DNA of 64,000 nucleotides from Karstenula rhodostoma CBS 690.94 (taxonomy: Eukaryota; Ascomycota; Dothideomycetes; Pleosporales; Didymosphaeriaceae): contig MU001492.1 in the NCBI GenBank assembly GCA_010093485.1, forward strand, positions 646,228 through 710,227. The letters are read 5' to 3'. Shown piece after piece: positions 58,751 to 64,000 of this stretch (position 1 is the stretch's first letter; each line of letters starts with the position of its first letter). The position numbers were made by a program, and so were the translations under genes. A model generated the notes under the pieces. It did no database searches and was not told the origin of the DNA. It saw only the letters and a list, made by a program, of their open reading frames with translations.

Positions 58751-59554
58751 CTACAAAAACAAATCATGTCTCCGTGCATACCTCTGAAGAATGGCTCTGC
58801 ACGCCCAGCACAAGCACGACCCCCGGGGAGAATCTCGCTCCTCGTCAATAAGCTGTGCAAAGTCGGCCTCGTTGTCCGGTAAACCCGCGCATACCACGTG
58901 TGGCCGAGCAATAAAAGCCCTCGTTTGCTCGTGCATCAGCTCCTGCTGCAATTGATTCTCGGCGACTTCGACTTCGTCTTCGTCGATGGCGCCCATTTCA
59001 GAGCGATGCATCCCCAAAGTGTCTACCCGAACAGAGGGAATAACACCAGGGCTCGAGAAGAGTGGAGCAGGAGCAGTAGATTCCGCCCGCAGAGCTTCCC
59101 TTGAGTGTGGTGGCGGCGTAGGTGGAAACCACGTTGTCCAAGGGTCTCTTCTCGGGGTGATTTCTATATATGTGTCTCCTTCTCCAGCCGATACATGCAG
59201 TCGCGTCCTCGGTTCCTCCAGTGAACTTTCGCTGGGGCTGCCGTAGTCTTCAAAATCAGCATTCTCATCAAACTCGGTGAGAAGCGAGTCATTCGGGTCT
59301 GGATCACTTCCTGCACTGCTCGATGATGAATGAGAAAGTCGAGCTGATGTTCCTGAAGGAGTCAAAGAAGGCAAAGATTGTGGCGCGTGTGTAGTATATA
59401 TAGAGTAATGATGCACGATAACGGAGAAAGGAAAGCTTGTTGACACCCACTCATACAGTTGTGGAACTACGTTCTCTGGAGTGGAGAAGGATATGGAGAA
59501 GTAGTGGCGTGTGCGGCGTGGCTGTGATCGGGATCGGGAGTGGGGTGGCGACAT
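58751..59554 (-). CDS. Unknown acidic protein
   Basis: Single exon, 267 aa. It starts MSPPHSRSRSQPRRTRHYFSISF, then a more globular NVVPQLYEWVSTSFPFSVIVHHYSIY, a Ser/Asp/Glu-rich middle (SSSSSAGSDPDPNDS; DENADFEDYGSPSESSLEEP) and a C-terminal CLCWACRAILQRYARRH segment. No family recognised. The ATG at 59554 is the first in the open frame. A continuous 267-codon frame with biased composition supports a gene, but there is no homology evidence. Confidence 0.5.
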   Translation of the reverse strand: MSPPHSRSRSQPRRTRHYFSISFSTPENVVPQLYEWVSTSFPFSVIVHHYSIYTTHAPQSLPSLTPSGTSARLSHSSSSSAGSDPDPNDSLLTEFDENADFEDYGSPSESSLEEPRTRLHVSAGEGDTYIEITPRRDPWTTWFPPTPPPHSREALRAESTAPAPLFSSPGVIPSVRVDTLGMHRSEMGAIDEDEVEVAENQLQQELMHEQTRAFIARPHVVCAGLPDNEADFAQLIDEERDSPRGSCLCWACRAILQRYARRHDLFL

Positions 59555-59843
59555 TGTAGGAAGCGGTATTGGGTATAGTTAGGGAGCTTCGTCAGAAGCA
59601 ACTAGACTGCCAATGATGGCTGGTGGGAGAATGGTGAAGAGGTGGGAGTGTGAAGCTTCTGAATCGTTTGTGGCCCCCATTGATTCTCCTACCCATCAAT
59701 GCCACTCGCAACACACAGCCGACGAACACCGTACGGCGAATGCTTGCACTTCACATCCACCATCTCTCTTTCCTTTTTCCTCGCCCTATAAATTAAACCC
59801 TCTTCCACGTCCTACTGTTACAAACCCAGCTCACACCATCAAG
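59555..59843. promoter_or_regulatory. Divergent promoter region
   Basis: 289 bp between two divergent starts. A TATAAAT at 59787-59793 lies 57 bp before the plus-strand ATG, preceded by a CT-rich stretch. Confidence 0.45.
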
Positions 59844-60844
59844 ATGAACCACAACAGAAGCACTCGCACGCATGGACGATACTCAACCCACTACCTCATC
59901 CACACGCACTACTCCCACCGACCTTACTACACCAATGTCCCCTTCTTCGCGGCCGACCTCGAGCGCTGGGGCTACCGCGTCGATGCATACCCGTACGGGG
60001 CCGAGTCTCCCTGGCTAAAAGAACACTTCAAGAAAAACGAACGGATAAGGCCCTTTCTCCTTTGGGCGCGGGAAGTCATAAAACAAGATAGGCAGCAGAG
60101 AGATGGAGAGGGAGAACAGAGAGCTGACGATGATGTGGGTAGTGTATTGAAAGACTTTATCCGAGGCCTGGTGCAATTTGGTAAGTCCCATTGCCCCGAC
60201 CATCATACAGTGACCGGAGAAAAATGCTACGTTGCCTGTCCCTGCATTGCGTCTGCCCCATCAGGATATTCTGCCGTTGAACCCACAAGAACATCTGCTA
60301 ATCGACTCCCACAGACTCCCCATCTTACCACTACCCCAACACCAATGCTCACATTCATCACCTTAAACGCCTAGGCTATCCAACCCCGCCGTCCACTCCC
60401 GCCGTTCTCACATTCTACAACAGCCTTTTGCGTCCCTTGGGAATCCAACATAATGCACCCAAGCCTCGCATGGTTCCGTATCCCTGTGGTCGCTTGGATT
60501 GCGTGATACTTGAGTTCAAAGCAGATGAAAATAGGATGAAGGAGCTTCTGGAAGCAGCGATGAAATTCGCTGCTGAGGCGAGGCCGGGAAGATTTGGGGA
60601 GCTGACAGACCGCACTCCGTTAATAGACCTGGACGAGCACGGGACTATATTTGTGAGGCTGTATGTTACAGTGCAGGGCGAGCCGAGGGGCCATGGGGAT
60701 GAGGAAAACGCAATGGAGGAGTTACCGGCTTATGTGGGCGAGGAAGAAGGCGCACAAGGCGAGCTGCCACCGTCGTATGATCAGATTGTAGTGAGAGAGC
60801 CGGCAGAGACTTCACGTATCCAACCACACAGTAATTGTAAATAG
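59844..60844 (+). CDS. Unknown protein with His/Tyr-rich N-terminus
   Basis: Exons 59844..60180 and 60375..60844, intron 194 nt; 268 aa. The start is rich in His, Tyr, Thr and Arg (MNHNRSTRTHGRYSTHYLIH, HTHYSHRPYYTN), followed by VPFFAADLERWGYRVDAYPYGAESPWLKEHFKKNERIRPFLLWAREVI. Exon 2 continues GYPTPPSTPAVLTFYNSLLRPLGIQHNAPKPRMVPYP and ends with an acidic, Pro-containing tail (ELPPSYDQIVV, a PPxY motif). I chose the acceptor CTAG at 60374 because it joins the frame as QFG-YPTPPS; a shorter intron ending at the CAG near 60314 leads to a stop. No family recognised. Confidence 0.6.
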
Positions 60845-60845
60845 G

Positions 60846-60852
60846 AATAAAT
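60846..60852 (+). terminator. Putative polyadenylation signal
   Basis: AATAAAT directly after the stop codon of the preceding gene, in an AT-rich stretch. Confidence 0.35.
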
Positions 60853-61131
60853 ACCATTAACTAGGATGATAATAATGCATGAATGGTATCGTGACGTTCA
60901 TTTCATTGGATCGTCGATAATGTCCCAGTACTGTCCCCAAAAGACCATTTGCTCCATGAGCCCAAACCACCCTGAGTAACTTGGAATCAGGTCAGGGTTC
61001 CGCCTGGTCTGAGTCGAGTGTGACGATCACCATGGTAGCAAGTCGCTGCGAGACACCGGGTGGAAGCAATTGATGTGCAAGCCAATACCGGATGTAGGAT
61101 AAACCACGTGCCAAACTCGCGAACCGCCATA
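60853..61131. other. Convergent 3' region
   Basis: About 280 bp between two converging stops; presumed 3' UTRs, no distinct element. Confidence 0.45.
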
Positions 61132-62257
61132 CTATTGGACCATGACATCTCCAGCCTCGCCATGACCATTGGCCTGCACCAAGCTAGGCTCCAAACCAAG
61201 CGGCAAGCTCGCTGGGAGATCTTTGCCGGCTTCCCGTGCTCTGATCTCACTCCACTGTCGTGCCCGATAGAGGCTGTATATCCGTGCCTCGCCTCGTGCG
61301 CCAGTACTTGTGAGGATAGCTTCGTTGACTTTGGCAGCTACCTGCTGACGCAGTTCCGGTTTGAGAAGTTCCGCTAGTTGCGGTTGAAGATCGTTCGAGG
61401 GAAGGAAGATGAGCAGCGTCATGGTGAGCTCGAGATCTTTAAGAAAACTCTCGTTGGTGGCTGCTCGCGGCGCGAGTTGGGAGGAGGCAAAGTTGATAGC
61501 GGGAGTGATGTCGGAGGTGGGGACTGATGTGCAATTCCGAATAAGCTCAATGAGCTGCAGACGCAGGAGTGCGAAATGCAACGCGGGATTTCTGTCAAGA
61601 ATCTTGGAGTCTGTCAGCTATGACCGTAAAGGAGCTGGCAAGAAACATGGGAAGAATTTGCTCAAATCATACTGAGGACTGAAGGTTTGACTATCATCAT
61701 CACACAAAAGTGCTATGCGTGGTGCATGAAACTTATATCTAATCATAAAGCAGAGAGGAAAGTGGAGAGTGAAGACATACCTGAGGGTCCAGATCGTTGA
61801 TCTGATTGATGGCTGTATCAATGTCGCCTTTGTGGATGGCATGTCGAATCTCTACACGAGCCTCAATCGATTCTTCCTCGATGAGGTGTGTAGGCACGCC
61901 AGCTTCTTTCGCAAACTTTGCGGCCGTGCGCGGGTATCCATGGCTAATGAGATAGTCCATGACGAGGAAGTCGATGTCTCTACGTCCGGTTAGCCTGGGA
62001 GGATGCACCAGACAAGAAGACGCAGTAAGCCGCATATGCTCGTGGATCAGATCTCAAGTTAACTTATGCTCCACAGGTTGTTTCGGAGAGATTCCCAACT
62101 TGTTTTTGGCGCATCATGTAAACGAGCATATGCGGATACCAGCCCTCTTCAAGGCGACTCACGGCTTCGAAGGCTTGATCTCATCGATCTTCCGCTGGAA
62201 CGGGTGTTGTTGTGTCGGAGTCGGAACCGACACTGATACGGTGGAGGAGCTCTGCAT
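61132..62257 (-). CDS. GID8: GID/CTLH E3 ligase subunit Gid8
   Basis: Exons complement(62163..62257), (61781..61979) and (61132..61602); 254 aa. Gid8 is the scaffold of the GID ubiquitin ligase that degrades gluconeogenic enzymes after glucose addition. The protein has a LisH motif (DIDFLVMDYLISHGYPRTAAKFAKEAG), CTLH (EARVEIRHAIHKGDIDTAINQINDLDPQ-ILDRNPALHFALLRLQLIELIR) and a CRA domain (FASSQLAPRA...LELTMTLLIFLPSNDL...LLKPELRQQVAAKVNEAIL), in the expected order. Introns are 183 and 178 nt, longer than others here. The start is uncertain: an ATG at 62307 followed at once by a 53-nt intron (62252..62304, GTACGT...CAG) would give MSSSTV instead of MQSSSTV; both leave the protein almost unchanged. 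Confidence 0.92.
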
Positions 62258-62307
62258 GACGGTCAGCGTGCGAACAACGAGCACAGCGTAGCGATAAAAC
62301 GTACCAT

Positions 62308-62874
62308 TATGGGCTTCGTATCCTCATCCGACGTCCATGAGTGAGTGAGAGACAGGCGGCCCGGCCGCAGTCGGAGGTGCTGGCGGCGCGCAGAGTTTGC
62401 CGGCTGTGGTGGGAGAGGAGTGAGGTGCGGTGGAGCTCGCAGACAGCTCTGCTTTAGCGAAAAGGCCGTGCATGGCTTACATAAGGGCCAGCGTGATGGT
62501 GTCTGTCAGTTGTACAAGCCGTTAGGCAAGCAGGCGACACCTTCAACCCATGATGAGTAGACACGAGAGAGCAAGAAGTTTGCTACTGTAATTGAATGCG
62601 AGTGTATGCAGGTGTGTGCAGAGAAGAGCCCTGAGAGGCATGCGCGAAGTTTTTGATGTGGGACCTTCGTGCAACCGTGCGCACTTACCTAATCGCGCTT
62701 TCCCTATCTGTTTCGTCCCGCATTCAGGTGGCCTCGGTCGAGTCCAAAGCGTCGAAATTCCACTTTTGGCCGGGCACTGTTTTTTGGAGGGTGAAATACA
62801 AGAGATAAATTTGGGCAAAGCATGAGGTGATCGTACAAGAATTTTGTTGTCTGCTTCAACTTTAATTCTCGAAC
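62308..62874. promoter_or_regulatory. Divergent promoter region GID8 / uridine kinase
   Basis: About 570 bp between divergent genes; holds both promoters. It is GC-rich at 62350-62460 and AT-rich near the kinase start. No gene or TATA box stands out. Confidence 0.45.
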
Positions 62875-64000
62875 ATGACTTCCACGCCGACCTCCCGTAT
62901 CCATTACTCCCCGCCATGGGGAGACGCAAGTATTATAGGTGTAGCGGGGAGCTCAGGTTCTGGGAAGACGTCACTTGCGTTGGCCATTGTGGCCAGTCTA
63001 AACCTCCCTTGGGTCGTCATTATGTCTATGGTGCGCCACCAACATACAACTGTCACGTGTACACCTCTCACTGTCAATCTAGGACTCGTTCTACAAGCCG
63101 TTGACTCCAGAGCAATCTGAGAGGGCGTTCAGAAATGATTATGATTTCGATTCACCAGAAGCTATCGATTTCGATGTCCTGGTGGACAAGTTAAAGGACA
63201 TCAAGAACGGGTACACATATCCTTCGAGGTGTATCACTCAACGACTGACATCCACCCAGCAAAGTAGCGGAAATTCCCCTCTATTCTTTCGAAAAACACG
63301 CCCGTCTCCCCCAAACTACCACCATCTACTCTCCCCACGTCCTCATCGTCGAAGGTATCTTTGCGCTGCATGACCAGCGCGTCCTCGACATGCTCGACCT
63401 CAAGATCTTCGCTGAAGCAGATGCCGACTTGTGCCTCTCCCGGCGTCTCCAACGAGATGTCAAGGAACGAGGCCGCGACATTGAGGGCTGCATCAAGCAG
63501 TGGTTCGGTTACGTCAAACCAAACTTTTACAAATACGTCCAGCCGCAACGCGACATCGCCGATATCATCATCCCGAGAGGTATAGAAAACAAGGTCGCGA
63601 TTTCTATGGTGTCTTCGCAGATTAAGAATACGCTGGCGTTGAAGTCGGGCAAGCACCAGCTGGAACTTCTAAGGCTTGGGAAAATTGCGGAGGATAGCCC
63701 GCTGAGTCAAAATGCCCTCGTCATCAAGCAAACGAATCAGGTCAAGGGTATCCACACGCTGCTCATGGATCCAAAGACCAACCGCGAAGATTACATCTTC
63801 TACTTCGACCGCATCGTTTCTCTCTTGATTGAGCAAGCGGTCGACTTTCTGCCTTTTACTCCAGCACAGATACAGACGCCGCAGGGTCACCTGTACATGG
63901 GCCTGCACAAGAGCAAGGAAGTGTCCGCAGTGGTTGTCTTGCGTGGTGGTTCAGCCTTCGAAACTGGTCTTAGGAGGACTATTCCCGACTGCCGGACGGG
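62875..64000 (+). CDS. URK1: Uridine kinase (UPRT-fused type), 5' part
   Basis: Exons 62875..63030, 63083..63210 and 63260..>64000; 341 codons visible, cut by the window end. Uridine kinase phosphorylates uridine/cytidine in pyrimidine salvage. The P-loop GSSGSGKTS lies at residues 25-33, followed by VVIMSM-DSFYKPLTPEQ across intron 1 (donor GTGCGC), NDYDFDSPEAIDFD, KHARLPQTTTIYSPHVLIVEGIFALHD, RLQRDVKERGRDIEGCIKQWF and PNFYKYVQPQRDIADIIIPRG. After that the sequence enters the UPRT-like C-terminal domain (LMDPKTNREDYIFYFDRIVSLLIEQAVDFLPF; VVVLRGGSAFETGLRR), as in yeast Urk1. Both introns are about 50 nt. The protein runs off the right edge. Confidence 0.95.

Overview
The window is nuclear DNA of a filamentous ascomycete (Pezizomycotina; a dothideomycete-like fungus is my guess, not proven). 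The reasons are short introns of about 45-190 nt with GTRNGT donors, CTAAC/CTGAC-like branch sites and YAG acceptors; moderately GC-rich coding sequence; densely packed genes on both strands; and typical fungal families (GID8, fungal STAND Goodbye domain, GH67 alpha-glucuronidase, TRI12-type MFS). I support 24 intact or partial protein genes and two decayed ones. I see no rRNA, convincing tRNA, CRISPR array or full-length transposon. All exon boundaries were worked out by eye from splice signals, frame continuity and family similarity.

Layout. 1-4.6 kb is a housekeeping block: EXO84 (5' part, minus), TOM20 (plus), the Rab6-type GTPase YPT6 (minus) and NOP53 (plus), arranged as two head-to-head pairs. 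4.6-37.8 kb is looser and more accessory. It holds a decayed gene (4.8-6.3 kb), a gene-poor stretch with a C17 tract and a 3 x 20 bp tandem repeat, a hexose-type MFS transporter, an acyl-CoA thioesterase, a large unknown protein, a secreted GH67 alpha-glucuronidase with an XlnR-like site upstream, an ankyrin protein, an acidic repeat protein, a TRI12-like MFS pump, a protein with four tandem C2HC fingers, and a Goodbye-domain gene broken by three nonsense codons.

37.8-64 kb is mostly conserved again: UBA1 (E1), a secreted/transmembrane Cys-rich protein, a small conserved Cys protein, a membrane-anchored monothiol glutaredoxin, a PhyH-type dioxygenase, MCM6, the PP2A catalytic subunit, three unknown proteins, GID8, and the start of uridine kinase (runs off the right end).

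Functional links are loose. The hexose transporter and the alpha-glucuronidase fit plant-cell-wall sugar use, but four other features lie between them. UBA1 and GID8 both act in ubiquitin-dependent degradation, and MCM6 and PP2A in the cell cycle, without being operon-like. The most unusual items are the C2HC-finger protein with an internal 29-residue duplication, the two genes inactivated by C-to-T-type stops (a RIP-like pattern), and two families of short dispersed repeats, one copy of which is flanked by a 15-bp direct repeat.
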